From: Bacteroidales bacterium
GTDB lineage: Bacteria > Bacteroidota > Bacteroidia > Bacteroidales > UBA932
Length of the DNA: 64,000 nucleotides
Reading direction: 5' to 3'
Assembly (NCBI GenBank): GCA_017534745.1
Contig: JAFXVX010000014.1
Span: 186,001 to 250,000 of the forward strand
Below, piece by piece: positions 8,608 to 16,572 of the stretch. The notes below the pieces were generated by a model. The model was not told the origin of the DNA, ran no database searches, and saw only the letters and a list, made by a program, of their open reading frames with translations. The translations under genes were made by a program, and so were the position numbers. Each line of letters opens with the position of its first letter. Position 1 is the first letter of the stretch.

Positions 8608-10221
8608 ATGAAAAAGATATTTACAGCCATTGCGCTTCTTGCGGCCGTTTGCGCCTGCAACAAAAAAGAACTGACCCCCGTCGAGGAGAATCCCATTCCT
8701 GCTGACGGCAAGCAGATTATTACCGCCACTGTCAATGTGGCTTCCAAAGTGACCTACTCCGAGAACACCCCCGGCGGTGGCGGCGGCATCAGCTCCGTCT
8801 GGGCGACCGGTGATAAGTTCTATGCCATCCAGGACGGCAACACTGTCGTTACTTTTACACTCTCCGATGGCGCCGGCAATACCACTGCAACCTTTACCGC
8901 CGAAACGGAAGGAGTTACCTCAGAAACTAGCTGGGTTGCCGTTCTCGGCGGCCACGCGTCCGTGCATGGAACCGAAATCCACTGCGGGTACACCGACCAG
9001 GGCGGAGTCCTCAATTCGCTCAATAATTACAATTTTGTCGTGGCCAATGGCACAGGTCTGGAGCCGTCATTTGACTTCGATGCCGGAGATAAACTCTCCT
9101 ACATCGTCCGTCTCAAACTTCCTGCCGGCATCAAGTGCATCGAGTATACCTGCCCTGCATATTTTAAGGTTACCGGTAGTGGAGCTCAGACAGTGTACGC
9201 TAAGGGCGAAAATGATCCGTACAGTAATATCCCCACCAGAACGATTACCTTATCTTCCTCCTCACAGGCCGGAGATCTCGTGTACCTTTGCGTCCCCGCT
9301 ATCAATCACAACTCGAAAGCCTGGACATATAACAACAATAAGCAGTATGGGAACATGAGGACGGGTGTTATCGTCACCTTGCTCAACAATACTTCCGCTG
9401 AGGCGACCCTTTCGAACGGTTCTGTTATTGACAGTGACCTTTCTTCCAAGGGTGGCCAGGTCGGTACGTGGGATATGAGCGCATGGAGCTTGATTGCGAG
9501 GCCTAAGCCTTCAGATGCCATTGAGGTAGTCACATCAGACGCTGTAACCGAAAGCGACTCCAACTATTATTTCGATCTTACCGGCACTGATACCTTCTGG
9601 GCTCCCTTCAATGTGGGTGCATCCACACCAGAAGGGAAGGGCACCTACTACGGTTGGGGCGAAATCAGCACTCCCGAAGAGAGAGGAAGGACTGATGGGT
9701 ATTCATTCCCCGGCTATTCCCTTAGGGGTCAAGCTCCCGCGGCCAGCACGAATTATTACAACTACATCTCGGTCTATGCTGCGGTCGAGACTTCATCGCT
9801 TGCCAGCCGTTACAACACCGTCAGAGGTGGCCGCTATGATGTTGCTCGTGTAAAGTGGGGAAGTGCTTGGAGGATGCCCGGCTACATCGAGGCATATGCA
9901 ACCTTGAAAAAAGCAAGTTGGACGACCGTAAACGGCCAGGGCGGTCTCTCCTACGGCGGTATGTTCCTTCCGGGTTACAATGCCAGGAAAGACAATGCTG
10001 AGTTCCAGCCCAAGGGTTTTGATCAGGCCTGCATCTGGTCGGCAGACCAGTTCCAGAGAAATCAGGGCGGTGCAGGCTACGACTGCGCTTATATGGTAGG
10101 CAGCACGAGTGGCCATGGTTCCGCTGACTGGTGGCGCGGCAGCATTAAGCGTGAGTGGGGCATGCAGATCCGTCCCGTTCTCGCCACTTCCACAATAAGC
10201 GTATCCTACAGGGCCAAATAA
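8608..10221 (+). CDS. FISUMP-domain lipoprotein with fimbrillin-like N-terminus
   Basis: 537 residues. The ATG at 8608 was chosen because it gives a clean lipoprotein signal (MKKIFTAIALLAAVCAC, Cys 17); earlier in-frame ATGs at 8566 and 8596 only add charged residues. Residues about 20-310 are the fimbrillin-like region, with the same block order as the paralogues at 1494 and 1597 (WATGDKFYAI, LSYIVRLKLPAGIK, LSSKGGQVGTWDMS). FISUMP follows, with W331 (FWAPFNVGAS) and W421 (WGSAWRMP), and ends in WGMQIRPV. Unlike the 1597 gene it has no catalytic domain. A strong hairpin follows the stop. Probably surface-exposed; binding partner unknown. Confidence 0.85.
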   Translation: MKKIFTAIALLAAVCACNKKELTPVEENPIPADGKQIITATVNVASKVTYSENTPGGGGGISSVWATGDKFYAIQDGNTVVTFTLSDGAGNTTATFTAETEGVTSETSWVAVLGGHASVHGTEIHCGYTDQGGVLNSLNNYNFVVANGTGLEPSFDFDAGDKLSYIVRLKLPAGIKCIEYTCPAYFKVTGSGAQTVYAKGENDPYSNIPTRTITLSSSSQAGDLVYLCVPAINHNSKAWTYNNNKQYGNMRTGVIVTLLNNTSAEATLSNGSVIDSDLSSKGGQVGTWDMSAWSLIARPKPSDAIEVVTSDAVTESDSNYYFDLTGTDTFWAPFNVGASTPEGKGTYYGWGEISTPEERGRTDGYSFPGYSLRGQAPAASTNYYNYISVYAAVETSSLASRYNTVRGGRYDVARVKWGSAWRMPGYIEAYATLKKASWTTVNGQGGLSYGGMFLPGYNARKDNAEFQPKGFDQACIWSADQFQRNQGGAGYDCAYMVGSTSGHGSADWWRGSIKREWGMQIRPVLATSTISVSYRAK

Positions 10222-10240
10222 GTCTGAGCAGATTTACAGC

Positions 10241-10285
10241 ATTTCCGCCCCGCGGCCCTCATCGGTCCCGGGGCGGAAATATTTT
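10241..10285 (+). terminator. Rho-independent-type terminator after FISUMP lipoprotein gene
   Basis: A perfect 12-bp inverted repeat (10241-10252 with 10269-10280, core TTTCCGCCCCG) with a 16-nt loop, 19 bases after the stop codon, followed by ATTTT. Confidence 0.75.
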
Positions 10286-10322
10286 CAGCCAAACTATGCT
10301 TGATTTTACGCAGTTTGGCTGA
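10285..10322. repeat. Second inverted repeat upstream of the ATPase gene
   Basis: Perfect 11-bp inverted repeat TCAGCCAAACT (10285-10295) / AGTTTGGCTGA (10312-10322), loop 16 nt. The half-site TGGCTGA recurs at about 10370, close to the ATG at 10392. It could be an operator for the downstream ATPase gene or a scar of its insertion; both are inference. Confidence 0.6.
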
Positions 10323-10391
10323 TTTTAATTTTATTTTTGGCCAAATAAACATTTTTGATTATATTCGTGGCTGAAAATAAACGTATGTATT

Positions 10392-11834
10392 ATGATCGGA
10401 CGTATAGTTGAATTTGAGAAACTTCAGGCAGCCCTGGATAAGGATCGGGCACAGCTTATCGCCGTTTATGGAAGAAGAAGGGTTGGAAAGACATTTCTTG
10501 TCAATGAGTTCTTTGGTAATAGATTTGCTTTCAAACATACGGCAGTTTCTCCGGTGGACGAAGCAACAAATAAAAAAAAGAAAAACCTGATGAAACTCCA
10601 GCTTCAGGAGTTTTACTATTCTATGCGCACCTACGGTCTGGATAGCAGTGAGGCTATGCCTGCCAGTTGGCAGGAGGCCTTCCATCTGCTTGAAAGGATG
10701 TTGGAAAGGAAGCCGGATGATGGACGGATAATTATTTTTATCGATGAATTGCCATGGATGGATACGCCGAAAGCCAATTTTATGCCGGCTTTTGAGCATT
10801 TTTGCAACGACTGGTGTCTTGCAAGGAAAAACGTCAAGTTGATTGTGTGCGGGAGTGCGACATCCTGGATTTTGGACAAGCTGATATATAACAAAGGCGG
10901 ACTTTACGGCAGAGTGACGATGCCGATCCATGTGTCTCCGTTTACGCTTCATGAATGCCGTGAGTTCTTCAAGGCCGGAGGTTTTAAATTCGATGAATAT
11001 GATATCTGTCAGGCATACATCGCTTTCGGGGGGATTCCATATTATCTTGATCAGTTCAGAAAAGGACTTAGCATCGCCCAAAACATCGACAGCATCATTT
11101 ATGATGAAAATGCGCCGCTCAAGGATGAGTTTGACAGGTTGTTTACCTCACAGTTCACGAATCCGGGGGATCTGAAGAAAATTGTCACGACCCTCGCCGG
11201 GAACAGGGCCGGCCTTACACGCGACGAACTTCTGAAAAAAGGGAAACTTTCTTCCGGCGGGACCTTGACGGAGAATCTCTCTGCATTGGAAAAAAGTAAA
11301 CTGATTCAACAGTATCTGCCTTTTGGAGAATCAGCGCCGAAGTATAAATTAATAGATCCTTTCTGCATCTTTTACCTGAAGAACGTCAAAGGAAATACAG
11401 GAATCCCCAACTATTGGTCTCTGCACGAAAAGTCTCCAGCCGTCATTTCATGGACGGGTCTGGCTTTTGAAGACCTGTGTAGAAATCATATCCGACAGCT
11501 TAAACACGCGTTAGGCATAGACGGAGTCATCACCAGGGAATCTTCCTGGAACATTCCTTCAGAGGCTGGAAAAAAAGGCGGCCAGATTGATTTGATCATT
11601 GATCGGGATGACCGCTTCGTCTGTCTTTGCGAAATGAAATTCACCCGTGGTGAGTTTGAAATCAAAAAGGGTTATAATTTAACCCTTCTTGATCGAATGA
11701 GCCGTGCCCAGGAGATAATCGGCAGTAAAAAGACACTTATGTCCGTTCTTGTGACCACATACGGTCTTCTGAGAAATGAATATGCGTCAAGATTCGACCG
11801 GGTTGTTACATTAGAAGACCTTTTCCAGAAATAA
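10392..11834 (+). CDS. P-loop ATPase of the DUF234/'archaeal ATPase' family
   Basis: 480 residues. The Walker A motif GRRRVGKT is at residues 27-34 and the Walker B motif IIIFIDELPW has D118/E119. The C-terminal third is the DUF234 region and contains a PD-(D/E)xK-like nuclease core: D400 in QIDLII, then E414-x-K416 (CEMKF). Such ATPases are scattered through archaea and Bacteroidetes, often as solitary mobile genes; their role is poorly known, though nucleic-acid processing is suspected from the fold. The gene is clearly more AT-rich than both neighbours (AAA/AAT-rich codons), is flanked by inverted repeats, and separates two carbohydrate/surface loci. This points to horizontal acquisition. 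Confidence 0.85.
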   Translation: MIGRIVEFEKLQAALDKDRAQLIAVYGRRRVGKTFLVNEFFGNRFAFKHTAVSPVDEATNKKKKNLMKLQLQEFYYSMRTYGLDSSEAMPASWQEAFHLLERMLERKPDDGRIIIFIDELPWMDTPKANFMPAFEHFCNDWCLARKNVKLIVCGSATSWILDKLIYNKGGLYGRVTMPIHVSPFTLHECREFFKAGGFKFDEYDICQAYIAFGGIPYYLDQFRKGLSIAQNIDSIIYDENAPLKDEFDRLFTSQFTNPGDLKKIVTTLAGNRAGLTRDELLKKGKLSSGGTLTENLSALEKSKLIQQYLPFGESAPKYKLIDPFCIFYLKNVKGNTGIPNYWSLHEKSPAVISWTGLAFEDLCRNHIRQLKHALGIDGVITRESSWNIPSEAGKKGGQIDLIIDRDDRFVCLCEMKFTRGEFEIKKGYNLTLLDRMSRAQEIIGSKKTLMSVLVTTYGLLRNEYASRFDRVVTLEDLFQK

Positions 11835-11864
11835 TCATAGGATTTTTTTTCTGATTCTTATTAT

Positions 11865-14800
11865 ATGAGAGAATTTCGACTTTTGCTAATGGTAGCTGTC
11901 CTGTCCTCCTGCGTTCACGGGGCGGATGTCAATCTGGCGCTGTATAGGAGCGCCGAGGCTTCTTCATCTTACGATCATAATCTGACGGCTCAATTGCTGA
12001 CGGATGGGATCGTTGAGGCGGAGATGCCTGCTTTTCTGGAGGTGGAATCCTCTGAGGAAGGGCTCATAGGTCGCGTGGAGAGGGAGAACTGCCTGGACGG
12101 AGATACAAATTCGCGCAATATCATTACCGGGGACTCCGGATGGATCTCTTTCCGGCCAAGCGGATATGAAATCGACGCTGACAAGGCCGAGGTGCTTTGT
12201 CAGGAGGCACTTGGAGGAGGCCACGGAGGTCCTCAGATGACCTTTGCCGTTCCCGTGGAAAGGGACGGGGCGGGCGCGCTGCGCCTGTCGCTGAGTTTTC
12301 CCCACGAAGGGCGCTGGAGGGTCAAGGAAGTGACATTCTCCCGTCAGGGGGAGCCGGTGATGGATGTGCTGCCCTCAGAGCACTTTTCCAGTTCATGGTT
12401 GAGCAGTGGCGGCGAGGAAGAATGGGTGAAGGTCGATCTGGGCAACGTGCGCATGATCAGAGAGATCCGACCGCACTGGCTGCAGGAGCCGGAGTCTTAT
12501 GTGGTCGAGGTTTCCCGGGACGGGGAGAGGTGGAAAGAGGTCTCCGGCGGTTGCTGTGGACGCTTTGTGCGGCTTAAGATGAAGGGGAGCGGTGAGCGCT
12601 TTTGCATGACGGAGCTGGAGGTCCTGGGGCCTGAAACAGGGAAGGCCCAGGAGAGCGGATGGATGGTGAGGCGCGATTGCGAGGGAGCGGCATGGCTGCC
12701 GGCGACGGTACCGGGGACCGTTCTTACGAGTTTTATAAAGGCCGGTGCTGTCCCGGATCCGGACTACGGGGATGGCTGGGAGCAGATATCCGAGTCGTAT
12801 TTTCTCAGTGATTTCCTGTATCGCAGGGACCTTGGCCCGGTGAGCGTAAGCGAAGGGAAGAGGGCGCTTCTGGAGTTCGACGGGATCAACTGGAAGGCTG
12901 AGGTCCGGCTCAACGGGAGCCTTCTCGGCCGGATCGACGGAGCTTTCCTAAGGAGCAGTTTCGATGTGACTTCGCTGCTTGAAGCTGAGCATAATATTCT
13001 TGAAGTCAAGATTTTACGCAATGCCAACCCGGGGGCTGTCAAGGAAAAGACGGCCAGGTGGACTGGCTATAATGGAGGTGTCCTCGGCAAGGACAGCCCG
13101 ACCTTCCTTTGCAGTATCGGCTGGGACTGGCTGACGACGATTCGCGGGCGCAACATCGGCATCTGGGACGAGGTGCGCCTCGTCGAGAAAGGGCCGGTGA
13201 CGGTCTCGGATCCGATGGTGGCTTCCAAAGTGTCAGAGGATGGACGTGCGAGCATGACGGCGTCGGTGTTTGTGAAAGGAGTGAGCGGGCAGGCGGAGGT
13301 TGAGGGATGGATAGGCGACATCCGCTTCTCGAAGACGGTGTCGGCGGACGGGGAAGTGGTGTTCTCGCCGGAGGATTTTACTCAGCTGAAGGATGCGGAG
13401 ATAGACCTCTGGTGGCCGAACGAATACGGCGAGCCGGTCCTGCACGATGCCGGATTCGTGGTTCGTGAGGATGGAGGAGTGTCGGATTCTCTGAGCTATA
13501 AGGCTGGAATAAGGGAAGTGAGTTGGGGAGAGGAGAATGGCGCGCTACTGCTGTATGTTAACGGCCGAAGGATAGTCCCTCAGGGCGGCAACTGGGGATT
13601 CCCCCAGCAGAACCTGATCTACAGTGCGGCGCAGTATGATGCGGCCGTGAGTTATCACCGGCAGATGCACATGAATATTATCCGCAACTGGGTCGGACAG
13701 GTGGCCGGGGAGGCGTTCTACGACGCCTGCGACCGCCACGGCATCCTCGTTTGGCAGGAGTTCCCGCTGGCGAACCCGGCGGACGGTCCCGATCCGGACG
13801 ACGAGGCGATGTTTCTCGCCAATGCCCGGGACAGGGTACTTCGACTTCGACGCCACCCGTCCATCGCGCTATGGTGCGGACGCAATGAGGGTTTCCCGCC
13901 GGCATCGCTGGACAGTCCGCTCCGCGAGACGGTGCAGACTCTTTTCCCGGGCATACCGTATCTGTCGTCTTCCGCGGACGGCGCGGTGAGCGGCCACGGG
14001 CCCTACCACGCCCTGCCGGCGGAGTATTATTTCTCCCATCAGAGCGGAAAACTCCACTCCGAGCGGGGCCTCCCGAATGTCCCGACCTGGGAGAGCCTCT
14101 GCAGGATGATGCCTCCGGAGGACCGCTGGCCGATAGGAGAGATGTGGGGTAAGCATGATTTCACTGAGGTCGGCGCGCAGAAGACGACCACATATATTAA
14201 TATGGTTAAGGAGGCCTTCGGTGAATACTCTTCGGCTGAGGAGTTCTGCGCCCTTTCCCAGTGGATCAATTACGACAGCAACAGGGCGATCTTCGAAAGC
14301 GCCAATTCGGCCGGAAGGATGGGGCTTATTCTCTGGATGACCCACGCGGCATGGCCGTCGCTCGTGTTTTGTACCTATGACTATTACTTTGAGCCCGGAG
14401 GCGCTTTCTTCGGGTGCAGGAAGGGGTGCGAACCTGTTCATATTCAATATAATGCATTGTCAAGGCAGACGGAGGTCGTGAACCTTTGCGGCGGAGACCT
14501 CGCCGGTCTGACGGCCGGTCTCCGAATCTTTGGTTACCGCGGGAATCTCATCTCTGAGCAATCTGTCACTCTCGACAGTCCGGATGACTCTACAACGCCT
14601 CTGTTCGAAGCCCATGCGCCCTCCGGTGAGCCGGTCTATTATCTTTCACTGACGCTCAGGGATGCCTCGGATAAACTCCTTTCTGAAAATTTCTACGCTC
14701 TCGGCGCGGAAAGTGGCAACTTGCGGGCTCTGAGGAGTTTGCCTTCGGCGAATATTTCTTATCGGGTAAGCAGGGACGGCGACGGCCTGACCGTCACGCT

Positions 14801-15005
14801 CCGCAACGAGACCGACACTCCGGCGCTCCTTGTCCGCCTGATTCTCCTTGACCGCAATGGGGAAGAAATACTGCCGGTCAACTATTCCGACAACTATTTC
14901 TCTCTAATGCCGGGCGACGGAAAGACCGTCCGTGTAGAGTGGGGCGGAGACCCCGGCAAAGCAGGTATCGCGATTACCCAGCTCGGAGATTTTCAAAGAG
15001 AATAA
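11865..15005 (+). CDS. GH2-family glycosidase lipoprotein with discoidin-like domain (mannosidase/glucosaminidase type)
   Basis: 1046 residues. Lipoprotein signal with Cys 16 (VAVLSSC). Residues about 22-60 (VNLALYRSAEASSSYD) and about 180-260 (WVKVDLGNVRMIREI to MTELEVLG) look like the two ends of one F5/8-type C (discoidin) domain, with about 100 residues inserted between. GH2 sugar-binding, Ig-like and TIM-barrel domains follow. The acid/base is probably E675 (WCGRNEG; WxGxNE is typical of beta-mannosidase and exo-beta-glucosaminidase members), and a candidate nucleophile is E759 (PIGEMWG). It likely removes a terminal beta-linked sugar outside the inner membrane; the exact specificity is open. 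It follows the ATPase gene by 30 bp but differs from it in base composition. Confidence 0.85.
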   Translation: MREFRLLLMVAVLSSCVHGADVNLALYRSAEASSSYDHNLTAQLLTDGIVEAEMPAFLEVESSEEGLIGRVERENCLDGDTNSRNIITGDSGWISFRPSGYEIDADKAEVLCQEALGGGHGGPQMTFAVPVERDGAGALRLSLSFPHEGRWRVKEVTFSRQGEPVMDVLPSEHFSSSWLSSGGEEEWVKVDLGNVRMIREIRPHWLQEPESYVVEVSRDGERWKEVSGGCCGRFVRLKMKGSGERFCMTELEVLGPETGKAQESGWMVRRDCEGAAWLPATVPGTVLTSFIKAGAVPDPDYGDGWEQISESYFLSDFLYRRDLGPVSVSEGKRALLEFDGINWKAEVRLNGSLLGRIDGAFLRSSFDVTSLLEAEHNILEVKILRNANPGAVKEKTARWTGYNGGVLGKDSPTFLCSIGWDWLTTIRGRNIGIWDEVRLVEKGPVTVSDPMVASKVSEDGRASMTASVFVKGVSGQAEVEGWIGDIRFSKTVSADGEVVFSPEDFTQLKDAEIDLWWPNEYGEPVLHDAGFVVREDGGVSDSLSYKAGIREVSWGEENGALLLYVNGRRIVPQGGNWGFPQQNLIYSAAQYDAAVSYHRQMHMNIIRNWVGQVAGEAFYDACDRHGILVWQEFPLANPADGPDPDDEAMFLANARDRVLRLRRHPSIALWCGRNEGFPPASLDSPLRETVQTLFPGIPYLSSSADGAVSGHGPYHALPAEYYFSHQSGKLHSERGLPNVPTWESLCRMMPPEDRWPIGEMWGKHDFTEVGAQKTTTYINMVKEAFGEYSSAEEFCALSQWINYDSNRAIFESANSAGRMGLILWMTHAAWPSLVFCTYDYYFEPGGAFFGCRKGCEPVHIQYNALSRQTEVVNLCGGDLAGLTAGLRIFGYRGNLISEQSVTLDSPDDSTTPLFEAHAPSGEPVYYLSLTLRDASDKLLSENFYALGAESGNLRALRSLPSANISYRVSRDGDGLTVTLRNETDTPALLVRLILLDRNGEEILPVNYSDNYFSLMPGDGKTVRVEWGGDPGKAGIAITQLGDFQRE

Positions 15006-15013
15006 TCTTTTGT

Positions 15014-15021
15014 TAAATTTG
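15014..15021 (+). promoter_or_regulatory. Bacteroidetes -7 element (TAAATTTG) for the dxr operon
   Basis: An exact TAnnTTTG match 26 bases before the ATG at 15047, in the short spacer after the GH2 gene. No clear -33 TTG is at the usual distance. Confidence 0.5.
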
Positions 15022-15046
15022 CAATTCAGACCAAAACTGCATTTTT

Positions 15047-15427
15047 ATGGCGAAAAGTGATATAAGGGAGAAGGAATCCAGGAATTACAGGCTCACGCTG
15101 GTGGACGGAGTGTCCCACAGGAGGCTCTGGTCCGTCGGTTTTACGAGACTTGGGTTTGTGATTCTGGTGCTTTCGGTGATAGTAGTATTCTTCATCGGTT
15201 CGTTCTGCATTACGGCGTTTACGCCCCTGCGGTCGTTTATCCCTGGGTACCCGGATGAGCACACCAGGAAGGCCGCCGTGGAGAACGCTGTCCGCATCGA
15301 TTCTCTCGAGCGGCAGATACTCCAGTGGGAGCTCTACAGCGAAAATCTGAAGAGAGTCGCCGCGGGCGAGGAGCCGCTTCACCTCGACTCCCTGATAGTC
15401 AGTCACTCTACCGGCGAACAGCAATGA
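15047..15427 (+). CDS. Single-span membrane protein resembling the N-terminal part of M23 peptidases
   Basis: 126 residues: a basic cytoplasmic start (about 1-30), one hydrophobic helix (about 35-57, FVILVLSVIVVFFIGSF), then FTPLRSFIPGYPDEHTRKAA and a short coiled-coil-like stretch (VRIDSLERQILQWELYSENL). The FTPLRxxIPGY block after the helix is what I recall from the N-terminal membrane anchor of Bacteroidetes M23 metallopeptidases. Here the protein ends before any LysM or peptidase domain, with no HxxxD or HxH motif. It overlaps dxr by 4 bp (ATGA). It may be a stand-alone cell-wall factor or a truncated remnant; the coupled reading frame argues for a working gene. Confidence 0.7.
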   Translation: MAKSDIREKESRNYRLTLVDGVSHRRLWSVGFTRLGFVILVLSVIVVFFIGSFCITAFTPLRSFIPGYPDEHTRKAAVENAVRIDSLERQILQWELYSENLKRVAAGEEPLHLDSLIVSHSTGEQQ

Positions 15428-16572
15428 AAAAGCGCATAGCCATACTGGGCTCCACGGGCTCGATCGGGCGGCAGACCCTTGCCGTCATAGCGGCCCACCC
15501 GGACCTCTTCGAGGCCGTCGTCCTGACGGCCAACACGAGCGTTGACCTTCTCGCAGAGCAGGCCGTCGCTTTCGGCGTCCGCTCGGCGGTCATCTGCCGT
15601 GAGGACCTCCGGGAGCGCCTCGGCTCGCTCCTTTCCGGCGCTCCGGTCCGGACCTTTTCCGGGATGGACGCCGCGTGTGAGCTCGTTGCCGGTGAAGATG
15701 TGGACATAGTCGTCACATCAACGGTCGGTTTCAGCGGCCTCAGGCCGACGCTTGCGGCCATCAGGGCCGGCAAGACGATAGCCCTCGCCAACAAGGAGAC
15801 CCTTGTGGCGGCGGGCTCAGTCGTGATGCCCCTCGCCGCAAAGCACGGGGTGCGCATCCTCCCCGTGGACTCTGAGCATTCCGCTATATTCCAGTGCCTT
15901 ATGGCCGCCGGAGACAATGCCGTGAGCAAGATTCACCTGACGGCTTCCGGCGGGCCGTTCCGGACGTGGCCGCGCGAGAAAATCGCTTTGGCGACAAAGG
16001 AGATGGCCCTTCAGCACCCTTCGTGGAACATGGGCGACAAGATCACCATCGACTCCGCTACGATGATGAACAAGGGTTTCGAGGTCATCGAAGCGCGCTG
16101 GCTTTTCGATGTGTACCCGTCAAAAATCAACGTTGTGATCCACCCGGAGTCGGTGATCCACTCGATGATAGAGTTCGAGGACGGCGCCGTCATCGCCCAG
16201 ATGGGGATGCCGGACATGAGGGAGCCCATCCAGTTCGCGCTCTCTTATCCGGAGAGACTTTCGCTGGACAACCGCAAGATAGATTTCCCTTCTCTCGGGA
16301 AACTTACATTCTTCGAGCCGTCGAGGGAGAATTTCCCCTGTCTCGGCCTTGCTTTCAAAGCCCTCGAAAGGGGAGGGAACATCCCGTGCGCGATGAACGC
16401 CGCCAACGAGGTCGCAGTAGCGGCCTATCTCCGCGGCGAGGCCCGTTTCTACGATATCCCGGATGTGATCGTCCGCTGTATGGACGAAGTGCCGTTCATC
16501 GCGGAACCATCCGAGGAGGATATTTTCCGCACCAATGACTTAGCAGTCTCCCTTGCCGCAAATATGTTATGA
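15424..16572 (+). CDS. dxr: 1-deoxy-D-xylulose 5-phosphate reductoisomerase
   Basis: 382 residues, the usual length. Converts DXP to methylerythritol 4-phosphate with NADPH, the first committed step of the MEP isoprenoid pathway, in the cytoplasm. The start at 15424 overlaps the upstream TGA (ATGA) and puts the dinucleotide motif GSTGSIG at residues 8-14; a longer in-frame extension to 15325 would lie inside the upstream gene. Metal and substrate motifs are present: D149-S-E151 in PVDSEHSAIFQCL, TASGGPFR, and MNKGFEVIEA. It overlaps rseP by 4 bp, so the two are translationally coupled. Confidence 0.97.
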   Translation: MKKRIAILGSTGSIGRQTLAVIAAHPDLFEAVVLTANTSVDLLAEQAVAFGVRSAVICREDLRERLGSLLSGAPVRTFSGMDAACELVAGEDVDIVVTSTVGFSGLRPTLAAIRAGKTIALANKETLVAAGSVVMPLAAKHGVRILPVDSEHSAIFQCLMAAGDNAVSKIHLTASGGPFRTWPREKIALATKEMALQHPSWNMGDKITIDSATMMNKGFEVIEARWLFDVYPSKINVVIHPESVIHSMIEFEDGAVIAQMGMPDMREPIQFALSYPERLSLDNRKIDFPSLGKLTFFEPSRENFPCLGLAFKALERGGNIPCAMNAANEVAVAAYLRGEARFYDIPDVIVRCMDEVPFIAEPSEEDIFRTNDLAVSLAANML

